DNA of 64,000 nucleotides from Torymus aiolomorphi (lineage: Eukaryota > Arthropoda > Insecta > Hymenoptera > Torymidae). Positions 21,692 to 32,447 of the stretch are shown one piece after another. The stretch covers positions 222,494,442-222,558,441 of the forward strand of contig CM070874.1 in the NCBI GenBank assembly GCA_036365515.1. Reading direction: 5' to 3'. Both the position numbers and the translations under genes were made by a program. The notes beneath the pieces are model-generated. The model ran no database searches, was not told the origin of the DNA, and was given only the letters and a program-made list of their open reading frames with translations. How positions within the stretch are numbered: the stretch's first letter is position 1; every line of letters starts with the position of its first letter.

Positions 21692-21806
21692 ACCGCTGCC
21701 AATTCATTGGGCACGTAGCTTCCTCAAACTTAATTTACTGATTCCTTTAATTTATTTTTAATTCCAATATTTAAAATTTAATACTTTATTTTGTACGGTG
21801 AGACTA
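21692..21806 (+). repeat. Dispersed repeat, copy 1 (inverted partner 53356-53470)
   Basis: The segment from CCGCTGCCAATTCATTGG through ACTTTATTTTGTACGGTGAG recurs in reverse complement near 53356-53470, with about ten differences. It looks like the end of a dispersed element. No terminus could be defined. Confidence 0.7.
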
Positions 21807-23325
21807 TGTTAAATGGTTTGTGACTTTCTATTTTGCTCTTTCTATTTTTTATCATTAAAAAGCAATTATTATTATACAATTATATGTTTTACAAAAAAAA
21901 AAATTCATTGCCCACAAAAAAAACAAAAAAATGATCATCACGACCAGATATTCGAGATTAAAAATTTTTTTTTTAATGTTTTTTAATACTGATATCTCAG
22001 AGAATATTTGATCTTTCTCCCGTCTGTCTCTCCCTCTGTACCAAAAACTTTAATGAGAGCTTAAATATTTTTTCAAAGCAATCAACACGTTCTTTAAGAA
22101 ACTAATTTTTTAAATATATTCTAACAACACAATTTGCCTATAGTCCTTTTATTTATTCTGATCTCATCTATTCAATAAGCACTCTCTACAAATGGTAATA
22201 ATTTTTTTCATGACTGTACAAATAATAATATTGTTAATAAAAATTTCTACGAAAGTATAAAATAAGGCAAGTATAGAAGTTTTTTCTGTATAATCTAAAT
22301 AATATTTATGATTTTTTAAAAGAAGTCAAATAAATACTATAGTAAAAAAGTCTTATACTTCTTTGAGTCAATGTATGCTCAACAAATTATATGTAAGGAC
22401 ATTCAAATTGTTCACTGCAAATCAAACAAATGAAAGTTGTGAAATCAATTATCGATAGTCAAGTAATGCAAACCATTCTCCGAAAAACTGTATGACTATG
22501 TTCTCAGAAATGCATTCAAATTTCTTCATTCCTTTATACAAGTTAAACACAAGAAAGTACTGAAATCAATTAATTATAGTCAAGTACCGGCCATAAGAAC
22601 TTTTCGTACCTCGCGTGTAAAATTACATTTTACGCCCACGTTGTAACTTCAAAATTGTTCAGCCAGCGGGCATAAAGTACTACATAACGCCCAAGAGGCC
22701 CAATAGCTCACACACTCCTACAAAACTTTATAGTACCTACGTACTTTACGCCCGTGTGAGCGAAAATTATATTAATTATATAACTATAATGCCTTCTTTT
22801 TATTTCTAAAATTCATAAGAATTTTTTCAGGTATTTACGAAAAGTCAAAGCCTATATAAAAAAATTACGTAGCTACCAACACATCACTATTTTTCATTAT
22901 TCCTCCTCAATTTTGAACTTTCTATAATATTACGCATCTTGGAAGGACAAGAGAAGTCTAGAGCTTCTCTAGCAGGGGTGGTCCTCCGATCTCCCGTACA
23001 TACTTGGCGGGCCCGACGGTTTGCAGTTACTTAAATGTAGAATACTAACTTTTTGCATAAATTCATTAAGAATATTTATACCTATAAATCCACCATAAAT
23101 AATTACATTGGCTCTAATTTTTAATTGATGCCATTAAGTACAATATATCAGTACAGGTGCAGAATCATAATTTATATTTCATTACTAAACATATTTTTCC
23201 TTGTGTTCGTCCTTTTTAAACGAGAATAAAATAAAAAATTCATCATATAAATTTATAGCCTGCTCAAAAGTTCTTTACATTTTACTAACCGTTTTATAGG
23301 CAACATATGTTATACCCTTTTCCCC

Positions 23326-23466
23326 CGTGTAAATATCATATAAGATCTCATATGAGAATTTCAGACAGCGCATATCTCGTATGAGATCTTATATGTGATG
23401 TCATATGCAATTTTACGTATTATGGGATCTCATATGAGATCTCATATGATATTCTCACGCAGGCGT
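23326..23466. mobile_element. Small palindromic element of CATATG words
   Basis: GTGTAAATATCATATAAGATC at the left is matched by GATCTCATATGATATTCTCACG at the right. The inside repeats GATCTCATATGAGATC-like words. It has the same design as the CACGTG element at 4869-5313 (ATCTCANNTGAGAT), so they may be related families. Confidence 0.55.
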
Positions 23467-24307
23467 GTACTGTCTATTTAAAAACAGAGTGATAGATTCA
23501 TAGATCAGTAGTTAATATGTAGAAGCAACCCATTTATACATTTTATCTGATCTTTAAACATATGAATATTTATATGAAAATGACCATGCCTTACACCTTG
23601 AACTGCAAACCGTCGGGCCCGCCAAGTATGTACGGGAGATCGGAGGACCACCCCTGCTAGAGTAGCTCTAGACTTCTCTTGTCCTTCCAAAATGCGTAAT
23701 ATTATAGAAAGTTCAAAATTGAGGAGGAATAATGAAAAATAGCGATGTATTGGTAGCTATGTAATTTTTTTATATAGGCTTTGACTTTTCGTAAATACCT
23801 GAAAAAATTCTTATGAATTTTAGAAATAAAAAGAAGGCATTATAGTTATATAATTAAAATAATTTTCGCTCACACGGGTGTAAAGTACGTAGGTACTATA
23901 AAGTTTTGTAGGAGTGTGTGAGCTATTGGGCCTCTTGGGCATTATGTAGTACTTTATCCCCGCTGGCTGAACAATTTTGAAGTTACAACGTGGGGGTAAA
24001 ATGTAATTTTACACGCAGGGTACGAAAAGTTCTTATGGCCGGTACTTGACTATAATTAATTGATTTCAGTACTTTCTTGTGTTTAATTTGTATAAAGGAA
24101 TGAAGAAATTTGAATACATTTCTGAGAACATAGTCATACAGTTTTTCGGAGAATGGTTTGCATTACTTGACTATCGATAATTGATTTCACAACTTTCGTT
24201 TGTTTGATTTGCAGTGAACAATTTGAATGTCCTTACATATTTTCACGGGCTCAGCTCGACCGTCATCCGAGCCCTGACGCATCCGCTTCACGATAAGGAC
24301 TAGACAC

Positions 24308-24335
24308 TCGCGATGCTCTCGAGCAAGCATCGCGA
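24308..24335. repeat. 10-bp-stem hairpin at the tRNA-like 5' edge
   Basis: TCGCGATGCT (24308-24317) pairs with AGCATCGCGA (24326-24335), overlapping the start of the acceptor stem. A near copy occurs in the second unit at about 24513-24541. Confidence 0.6.
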
Positions 24336-24403
24336 CGTTAGCTCAGTGGTAGAGCGCGGGCCTACAAACCTCGAGATCGTGCGTTCGAATCCCGCTCGTC
24401 GCA
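24332..24403 (+). tRNA. tRNA-like sequence, probably a pseudogene (anticodon ACA as folded)
   Basis: 72 nt with A box TTAGCTCAGTGG, B box GTTCGAATCC, a six-pair acceptor stem (GCGACG with CGTCGC) and a perfect D stem (GCTC/GAGC). The anticodon loop CTACAAA would give anticodon ACA, which is unusual. A C-C mismatch lies in the anticodon stem and another in the T stem. The polymerase III boxes are intact, but the stem defects argue against a functional tRNA. A tRNA-derived SINE head is the alternative. Confidence 0.55.
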
Positions 24404-24950
24404 TATTTTTTGTGCGACTTATTCAGTCTGTCCTCTCATACGTAACATTGTCACGGGCTCAGCTCGACCGTCATCCGAGCCCTGACCCATCCACTTCACG
24501 ATAAGGACTAGACACTCGCAATGCTCTCGAGCAAGCATCGCGACTTTTTCAGTCTGTCCTCTCATACGTAACAATATAATTTGTTGAGCATACATTGACT
24601 CAAAGAAGTATAAGACTTTTTTACTATAGTATTTATTTGACTTCTTTTAAAAAATCATAAATATCATTTAGATTATACAGAAAAAACTTCTATACTTGCC
24701 TTATTTTATACTTTCGTAGAAAGTTTTATTAACAATATTATTATTTGTACAGTCATGAAAAAAATTATTACCATTTGTAGAGAGTGCTTATTGAATAGAT
24801 GAGATCAGAATAAATAAAAGGACTATAGACAAATTGTGTTGTTAGAATATATTTAAAAAATTAGTTTCTTAAAGAACGTGTTGATTGCTTTGAAAAAATA
24901 TTTAAGCTCTCATTAAAGTTTTTGGTACAGAGGGAGAGAGAGAGGGGGAG

Positions 24951-25650
24951 GAAGAGAGGGTGGGAGAGTTTAGTAAATAATGTTTGTTAAGTATAAAACT
25001 ATGTAGAATAGTTAGAACCAAACTTATTCTTGCCTATAAGTTTTTACTTTTGTAAAAAAATTTTTTAACTTTTTAAGAGTAAAAGTACATTATAAATATT
25101 GTTTGTTAAGCATATAAAATTACACTTTAATTTATTTCACAACTTTTTTGGGTTTGACTTTCAGTATCCGCGTGAAAGAAATTTATTTCGACTTTAGAAA
25201 GCAAAAATTTATTATTTATTCGTAGAATTCCTTTTCATATAATAAAACTTAAATAATTTTTTAGGATATTGTATAGGTTTCGGAAAATAATTCTTATGGT
25301 TTCCGAAAAAATTCTTATCGTTTGTAAAAGTTTTTGTATAGTGATTGTAAAGGTTTTGGAAAAGAATTTCTCGTTGCTTGCAAAAGTTTGTAAAGGATTG
25401 TAGAAGTTTTGTAAAATAATTTCTTAATAGATTTTTTAAAAGATGTAGTGATGGACCATTTTTGGAGATATTTTGTAGAGAAAATATAATAATGAATAAA
25501 TTACAGAAATGATTCTGTTATTGAATACTTCATTTTTTAACAAGTTTTCTATTTTTAGGTGTATACAAATGTTCATACACATATTTGTAAAAAGTATTTT
25601 TATTACACAAAATATTTTATTATAACTGGAAACTCGCACTGACATTTCAC
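24951..25650. other. AT-rich sequence without recognised features
   Basis: AT-rich sequence with short local repetition of a TTTTGTAAAAG-type word (about 25320-25440). A 69-codon - strand open frame (25436-25645) has no recognisable domain. Confidence 0.5.
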
Positions 25651-25654
25651 TTGA

Positions 25655-27450
25655 ATTACATTATATTTATGAACACTGATTAGATGTCATTTTTATCAAC
25701 AATACAATAATGTATTTGTATCGGGCAGATCACTATGTTATTTGTCATTAGTGAGTTTCCAACAGTGTCTCAAGAAAAGCACACGCTGAGCTTGTTCCAT
25801 AAATCTTCAAAAAACTCCATCAGCTCTAATCAACTAGATAGATGATCTTCTATTAAAATCACAATTTTCTTATTTTATTTCGAAGAACTAATTTTTAAAT
25901 TAAGTTTTCTCAAAATAATGAACCATCAATTAATGTCACTAGTAAAATACTTGATAATCTATTCTTTGACGCATTGACCTGTATAATGAACTTCATCAAT
26001 TTTTGGTGTGTTTTTTTGTTTTTATTTGCATTTTAAGCAAAGAACGGAGTGAAGCCTGAGTCTGAATGAATTAACGTAACTCAAAATATTAATAAAAACC
26101 AAGAACTACAATCTTTTGAGAAAGTTCCACAAAAATTATCATTTCAAATTTGATATTTACACTGCTATTACACTAAAAGTGCATTTTTTCATTTCAAAGA
26201 TACGAATAGTTCTGATCTTGCATCTCAATATTTCCATGTTTTAATTTGACAGACATGTGTAAACTTCTGATCTTGCATCTCACTATTTCCATGTTTTAAT
26301 TTGACAGACTTGTGTAATAATGTATTATACAATTTATGTATTTTAATGAACTCTTCTATGTTACAGACTATTTAATCATGATCTGCGTGTCAATAATCCT
26401 TACGTTCTGATACACTGTAATTCTTGTATAGATATAACTTTCTGAAATTATTATCTGAATCTTGTGTAGAAAAATATTTACTGGTGACATCTTTAAATCA
26501 TTTTGACATCTCTCACCATGAACAAATCATAAATTAGATTAGCTGAGCACTTTTATTCGTTGAAATTTTCACAATAACACATCATTTTCGCTTTTTCAGT
26601 AATTCAATTTTCGTTTGTCATAATATCTTTTAATTGGTGCTTGCGTAAATATATACTACAGCACAGCACTGATATCGACTAAATTTCTTGAAGTAGACAA
26701 ATTGTTTTTAAACCAAGGCTCGGACAAATATTTCAAATAAGTATCATAAATTTTTGAAGTTTTCACTAGAAACCACTTGACTTAAAAATCCATCATTGTT
26801 AGTTAAATTATTACTTTATTTTATTTAACACAAAACATTGATTAGATGTCACTTTTTGACATACAATAACACATTTGTATTGGGAAGATCACTATTTATT
26901 TGTTGGTTATAACACTGTTTATTTGCACTACTTATTCAAATTGTTAATTATAAACACTGATTTGATTTCATCATGTAACACATCATACCATTACTTTATT
27001 TTATTTAACACAAAACACTGATTAGATGTCACTTTTTGAAATACAGTAATACACTCGTACCGGGTAGATCACTACGTTCTTTTTTTGAGTTTGTTATCAG
27101 TGAGTTTCCAATCCGTCGAGAAAAACACACATTATTCCATTATTCCATTATTCCACATTATCCACACTGATTTGATTTGATCATGTAACACATAATACCA
27201 TTACTTTATTTTATTTAACACAAAACACTGATTAGATGTCACTTTTTGATAATACAATAATACACTCGTACCGGGTAGATCACTACGTTCTTTTTTTGAG
27301 TTTGTTATCAGTGAGTTTCCAATCCCTCGAGAAAAGCACACATTATTCCATAAGTCTTCAAAAAACTTCACCAGCTCTAATATAATTTTCAACTAGATAA
27401 TCTATTAAAATCAGAATTTTTTTTTTCTATTCTGAAGAACTAACTTCAAA
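25655..27450. repeat. Diverged direct repeats (GATTAGATGTCA family)
   Basis: A segment with ACTGATTAGATGTCA, GGGNAGATCACTA and GTGAGTTTCCAA recurs in the same orientation at about 25670, 26830, 27010 and 27215. The first and last also share CTTCAAAAAACTNCACCAGC-like sequence. Sequence between copies (25860-26800) is AT-rich and unrecognised. Confidence 0.75.
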
Positions 27451-28437
27451 ACATAATACTTTTTTGTACTTTGAGTGCAATACTGTTGTGAATATCTTGG
27501 TTTTTGCTTCCTATCAGCTGATTACATTTTGAGAATCTATTGGATCTTTTATACACATTGGAGAATCAATCAGGATATTTCTACATTATTGTCTTGTAGA
27601 GATGACGCTTGTAGATTTCCATTTCTTCACGCAGTTTTTTATAATATAAAAAAGTATGTTTTTCTACTGCCAACATATGTACAAACAGTATTAGCATGAA
27701 ATCTAAATTAGCGTGATGAAAGAAAAATCCATAAAAGTGAGCGACAAAAAATATTTCAGAAAAACTACATTCACAACCTAAATAAGTAACATGTTTTAAT
27801 ATTCGTTCTTATGTGAGTTAATTTTCTAAATATAATAAAATAAAATCCTACCAGCAACTGACAAGTAGCTAATTATGTTGTTAATAGAATTCATTTTCAA
27901 TACATTGATTGAATAACTAAAATTGTAACACCTAACCTATAACAAAATAAAATAATAATATAATTTTATAGTTGTAATAAACAGATTTTTTATTGTCATT
28001 ACTATTACGCTGTTTTATATTATACCTATACTACCTTATAAGTTTATATTTTTCTCCTCATCATTTGTTAGATCTTAGATCAGCTGCTATATTATTAATA
28101 TATAAAGTATCTCCAACAATCCAAAAAAATCTTGTATATATAAAATAATATCTGTAAAATAAAAAATCACACAAAGTATCAATTTTTTATTTTAAAAATG
28201 ATATTAGCCAATTAATATATTTATAGCCATTGAAAATAAGTACGTATCTAATAAAAGTTATTTTCCCCGTTGATTGATATACACATGTGTAGATAATCTT
28301 CTCATCATTAGTTGCCTTCTTGAGATCTTTGAAATATGTTATTATTAACTAACTCACGTATGATAACATTTGTATTTTTGTATATAAAAAAAAATACTGA
28401 CATGTTATATGTAAGGTTAGGTCGATCAGATACGGGT
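27451..28437. other. AT-rich sequence without recognised features
   Basis: A 74-codon + strand open frame (27475-27699) has no recognisable domain. Nothing else is visible apart from AT-rich simple stretches. Confidence 0.5.
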
Positions 28438-28440
28438 GTA

Positions 28441-28474
<34 letters not shown>

Positions 28475-28478
28475 GATA
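28438..28478. repeat. (TG)n(TA)n microsatellite
   Basis: About 20 bp of TG followed by about 16 bp of TA. Confidence 0.9.
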
Positions 28479-30557
28479 TACAAGCGTAAGATAGGCGACA
28501 ACCGGAAGTGTCCTAAGAGCTGCAAACCGGATATCTTAAAACCATGGAGAAAAGTTCGGAAAGGAAACAGCACACAAAAAAATTCATCTCTCTATATCTT
28601 TTGAACGAGATAATCTTTTTAAATAAAACCTTTTGATTTGAGTAGAGCAATGAAATGGCTTTCGATTAAGAGTGATATGTTATATAGTAAAAACTAACGC
28701 AATATACGTAAAAGCGCATTGAATTTTTCGTACACCCATTTCAATGTATATGTAGCACGGGTCGCTCCTTTAGGCTTCTTCTATAACTTGCTTTCGGAGC
28801 GCTTCCGCGCTCCTTGATCAATTTGAAATTTTAACCAATTATTACAATTATTTTTACAATTATTTATTACAATATATTATTATTTAGTTAAATTTTCAAG
28901 AGATTACCTTTATTTCTTTTGATAAAAAAAGTTATTTAAAAAAAACTTGTGTTTTTATTAAAAATAAAAAAAGCAGAAAATTTTGTTATAGCTTTGATTC
29001 AAGAATTTTCAAAGTTAAAAAAATTTATTTGTCTTTGAGAATTTTCCATTTATTTTCCATTTATTAATCAAAAATTCAACGCTCATCGTTCGTCAAGTAT
29101 AGGTCTGTTCTACTTTAGCCTCTGACGCTGTCTTTAATAGATGTCGAACAACAATTTTTTTTCGGTTGCTCACATGACACAACTCACAGCGCACAAGGCA
29201 CGTAGTGTGGATTCACGGTAATGCAAATAGGGAAATGTACTGTAGGTGAAGCCAATAAAGTGTTCAAAACTAAATTGAAAAAATTCTGCTATTCGTAATA
29301 TTTTAACTTTTACTCAAAATTTCTTAAAATGTTATTACACTTTTTCTAATGTTTTCAAATTAAGTCTTATGCTAAAATAGAAATTTTTCTTAACAAAATT
29401 ATTACATTTCTGAAAATTATACTTTAACAATGAACATAATTTAAATTTAAGATATATGTTTCTTACAAGAGATATATTCATTTTTACAAACTATGTACAC
29501 CCAAATGAAGAATATCAACGGGCAAAAATGTCCTAGGTTAAAAATAATATATACATACAACATATCATCACATCACTGTAGTAATCTCTAAGCGCGCTTA
29601 GCACGCTGTAATTTTATCAAAACTGCACCACTTTTTTTTTTAACCTAGCAACCCATTACTCTCACCAATCAAATCACGAATAAATTGATATCATAACTAA
29701 TCCATTATTTTTTAAGATAAGTGATAGGATTAGAAAGTTATAACCTTTTTTTAAAAAAAAGCAGGTTTTTGTTTTTGTTAATAACAAACGAACCGCTACA
29801 AGATAGGAATAAAATTTTTTTTTTAAATATAAGTATTTTAATATCTTTTAAATGCTACCCATCCGATCCAGATACATAGAGCCGTTCTCGAGAAATTACG
29901 ATTTGAAAAAAAGGTTAAAAAAATTTTAACCTCAAATATCTCTAAAATTTTTAGACCAAATATTTTGCCCAAAGAACTCGACCGAGAACTATACAAAATC
30001 TACCTCTACAAGGAATTTCGAAGCGATTAAGTCAATTTTACTTCCGTAAACGTCGGGCATAGAGAAAGCGTTTTTTTCATTTTTCAATTTTTTTCTCAAA
30101 AACTAACCAAAGAAATGGATTCAAATTTTTACAGATTATAGCTATTTATATTGTGCATTATCGTGATTTTTCTCAAAAAAATGGAAAGATACCTCATGCG
30201 AAATTTCAAGTCATTTCATCACTTTGGCGACGAAATATCAATAAAAAAAGATTTGACAGTTTAACATACGGTCTTATGGGGAATAGCATTCTATTGAGAA
30301 ATTCATAATGATTTTACAGATAGTTTTTAAAAAAGTAAATGGTATATAATAAAAGAAAATCTTACAAAAAGTTACGTTACAATTTCAAGTCGATTCAACG
30401 CTTACAAGATAAGGAGTCAATAAATGTTTCCTAAAAAAACATCATTTATGGTTAGGTTATTACATACTACACCTGATATCACGCCGTTAGACAGCGCTAG
30501 TCAAAGGAGCGCTTCGCTCGACTTACACTTGAATCACTACGTACCAGATGAACCTCC
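28479..30557. repeat. AT-rich region with dispersed-repeat fragments
   Basis: At 28815-29000 a GAAATTTTAACCA ... TTTCAAGAGATTA segment resembles the tandem units at 52630-53190, so this is another copy of that dispersed family. A GC-rich hairpin (GGAGCGC-TTCC-GCGCTCC, about 28796-28813) stands out. A related GGAGCGCTTCGCTCG lies near 30507. No gene is visible. Confidence 0.5.
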
Positions 30558-30798
30558 GTAACCCTTTGAGGGGCGGTGGGAAGTATACTTCCCACCTATT
30601 TAACATTCATTTTTTCTTCATTTCTCTAATGTTTCACAGTTTGAACCTGGACAAAGGCGTTTTTTAGACTCTTAAATAACTAAGTTATACAACCATTACA
30701 AAAAATTACCACAACTTGTTTTTGTTTTGGTAGGTATAAACAATCAATTGAAAAAAAATCGGGTTTTTAAGGAAAAAATGTTCCCCTCAAAGGGTTAA
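30558..30798. mobile_element. 241-bp TTAA-type MITE with CCCTTTGAGGGG ends
   Basis: CCCTTTGAGGGG at the left (30562) and CCCCTCAAAGGG before TTAA at the right (30795-30798) form the terminal inverted repeat. The left TTAA has decayed to GTAA. A perfect inner palindrome, GGGAAGTATACTTCCC, lies near 30579. The ends suggest a piggyBac-like non-autonomous element. Confidence 0.7.
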
Positions 30799-31154
30799 GG
30801 AGAGTCTACATTGTATACCGTGTCCCGTGTACCGTATACAGTGTACCGAGTCAAAAAAGAAATGTCATCGAACATCTATTAATCTATTTAACCACAGATG
30901 ATGTATTCGGCAACATGTTTGTAACATTTGAGGAGAAACAGTACATTTCAGAACTCCCCTAAAAATTTTTTTTTAATAAAGTGGTATTTTTCAGGAGGCA
31001 GAATGTATAAGAAACTATCTACATACTGGGCTGTGGGTTTTAGGCTCTGCGCTTTGTGTGCTTCGTTAAAAAATCGTTGTCCTAAATCTAGCATACTCGG
31101 GACCCATGGCAGAAAATTAATATATTGAAATTCCGCCATGGATCAAGAGTATGA
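30799..31154. other. Unrecognised sequence
   Basis: Contains a run of GTGTACCG/TGTATACCG-like words (30805-30850). Opposing 63-66 codon open frames at 30928-31139 have no recognisable domain. Confidence 0.45.
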
Positions 31155-31273
31155 GCCGTTACACGAAAAACAAAAACAGGGAACAGATACAGTAATAACA
31201 TGGGCTACTACATCGATATAGTAACCCATGGTATTTGCTGTATCTGTTCCTTGTACCTTTCTGCGTGTAACGG
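31155..31273. repeat. ~119-bp hairpin
   Basis: CCGTTACACG at the left pairs with CGTGTAACGG at the right. Inside, GGAACAGATACAGTAATAAC pairs imperfectly with GTATTTGCTGTATCTGTTCC, closing over CTACTA/TAGTA near 31206. Confidence 0.75.
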
Positions 31274-31439
31274 GCCTATGCTAGATTTCAGACACCGCTT
31301 TTTTTGCAGAGTATACAAAGCACAGAGTCATTGGGGAAGTTCTTTAACTTCTAGACTTTTTTACATTAGCGTAAAGAAATTTTCACTATCGCGATAAATA
31401 TAATAATAATATAATAATTTATGAACAAGTAAAATACTA

Positions 31440-31790
31440 CGCTCTGATAAAAATAGAATACTGTATGAACCCTTTCACAAATAATTCGAATGAAAGTCGA
31501 AATGGGTGCAAACGTTTGACAACAAACATATATTTGAAGTCGAGATCGACTTTTAACTTTCTGACTTTCTTACAGCAGTGTAAAAATATTTTCTGTATTG
31601 CGATAAATTATTGAATTCTTTCACCTTCAAGAAGCTGCGTTCTGACAAAAACGGAACACTGTATGGAGTTTTTCGCCAATAATTTACTCGACGTAGTGAA
31701 ATTTGTACGTTTTCAGCCATTTCCCCTTTGATACGAATTATTTGTGAAAGACTTCACACAGTATTCCGGCCTTATCTGAGCGTCCCATTT
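31440..31790. repeat. Inverted and direct copies of an ATACTGTATGA word
   Basis: GAATACTGTATGAACC with CACAAATAATTCG (about 31455-31492) reappears inverted as GAATTATTTGTGAAAG with CACAGTATTCC (about 31734-31770). A direct variant lies near 31650 and another inverted copy near 32280. Interpretation as ends of an old element is tentative. Confidence 0.5.
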
Positions 31791-31834
31791 AACGTGTGAA
31801 AATTCTGATATTCATGATGATACGCACAATGTTC

Positions 31835-32202
31835 TTAAGGGGATGTGAGTACCGACGTTATTTCTCAAACGAGAACATCTCACGAAAATACCAATAGAAT
31901 TATCCAAAAAAAAATCTGAGTACAGTATTTACATATACGGAGCGCTTGATAAACGTGTTTTTCCAAAAAAATGATGAGAATTAATTTAATTAAATAAAAA
32001 CCGTACTGTCCGTAAGTAGGAATCTTCAATTGACCTATTTTTCAAACGACCATAGCTAACTAAAATGATAATAGAATCACTCAAAAAAATTTCTGAATAT
32101 AGTGTTTACGTGTACGGAGCGCTTGACAACTGTCTTTTTCCAAATAAACTTTTCAATGTTGATTTTAAAAAATATTGAAATTAGGGTTTCACATCACCTT
32201 AA
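31835..32202. mobile_element. 368-bp TTAA-flanked MITE
   Basis: TTAA (31835-31838) followed by GGGGATGTGA is matched by TCACATCACC followed by TTAA (32199-32202). The inside holds two diverged direct units, each with a TACGGAGCGCTTGA word (about 31938 and 32114). No ORF is present. Confidence 0.75.
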
Positions 32203-32447
32203 GTTGCGGTAAGAATGTCGAGAAGAGACAAATTTCCCCAACGTAGGGAAATGTATACTATTTCTGGCATTTTGCCTTTAATTCGAATTATTTGTGTAAG
32301 GCTGCATACAGTATTCAGATTTCACCCTATCGTAGCGTTTTAGTCGTAAAAAAATTCTTCTGTTTATCACGATCCAAAACTGTAAATACGCCCCTGTAAG
32401 AAAGTCATGATGATAAAAACCTTCCTCGACTTAGTGAAATATATGTT

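Larger units (their letters stand above)
24241..24573 (+). mobile_element. 333-bp insert with duplicated tRNA-flank units
   Basis: The insert is absent from the left arm of the inverted repeat, which gives the empty site (TTACATATAATTT). ATAT is found at both borders (24237-24240 and 24574-24577), consistent with a 4-bp target duplication. It consists of two direct units, 24241-24450 and 24451-24573. Each starts TTTCACGGGCTCAGCTCG-like and ends CAGTCTGTCCTCTCATACGT. Only the first contains the tRNA-like sequence. Confidence 0.75.
22022..24950. repeat. Large inverted repeat, ~1-kb arms
   Basis: Left arm 22022-23028 and right arm 23601-24950 are reverse complements with few differences, for example the GGACAAGAGAAGTCTAGAGC region at about 22947 against 23665. 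The right arm is longer only because of a 333-bp insert (24241-24573). The spacer (23029-23600) contains a small palindromic element. No ORF of note is present. It may be a foldback transposon or an inverted duplication. Confidence 0.9.

Noticed and set aside
24332..24403. Functional tRNA gene
   Set aside because: One mismatch in each of two stems, an unusual ACA anticodon, and location in a duplicated insert favour a pseudogene or SINE-type sequence.
28796..28813. GC hairpin as a Helitron 3' end
   Set aside because: The hairpin is followed by TTGA rather than CTRR, and no Helitron coding sequence is nearby.
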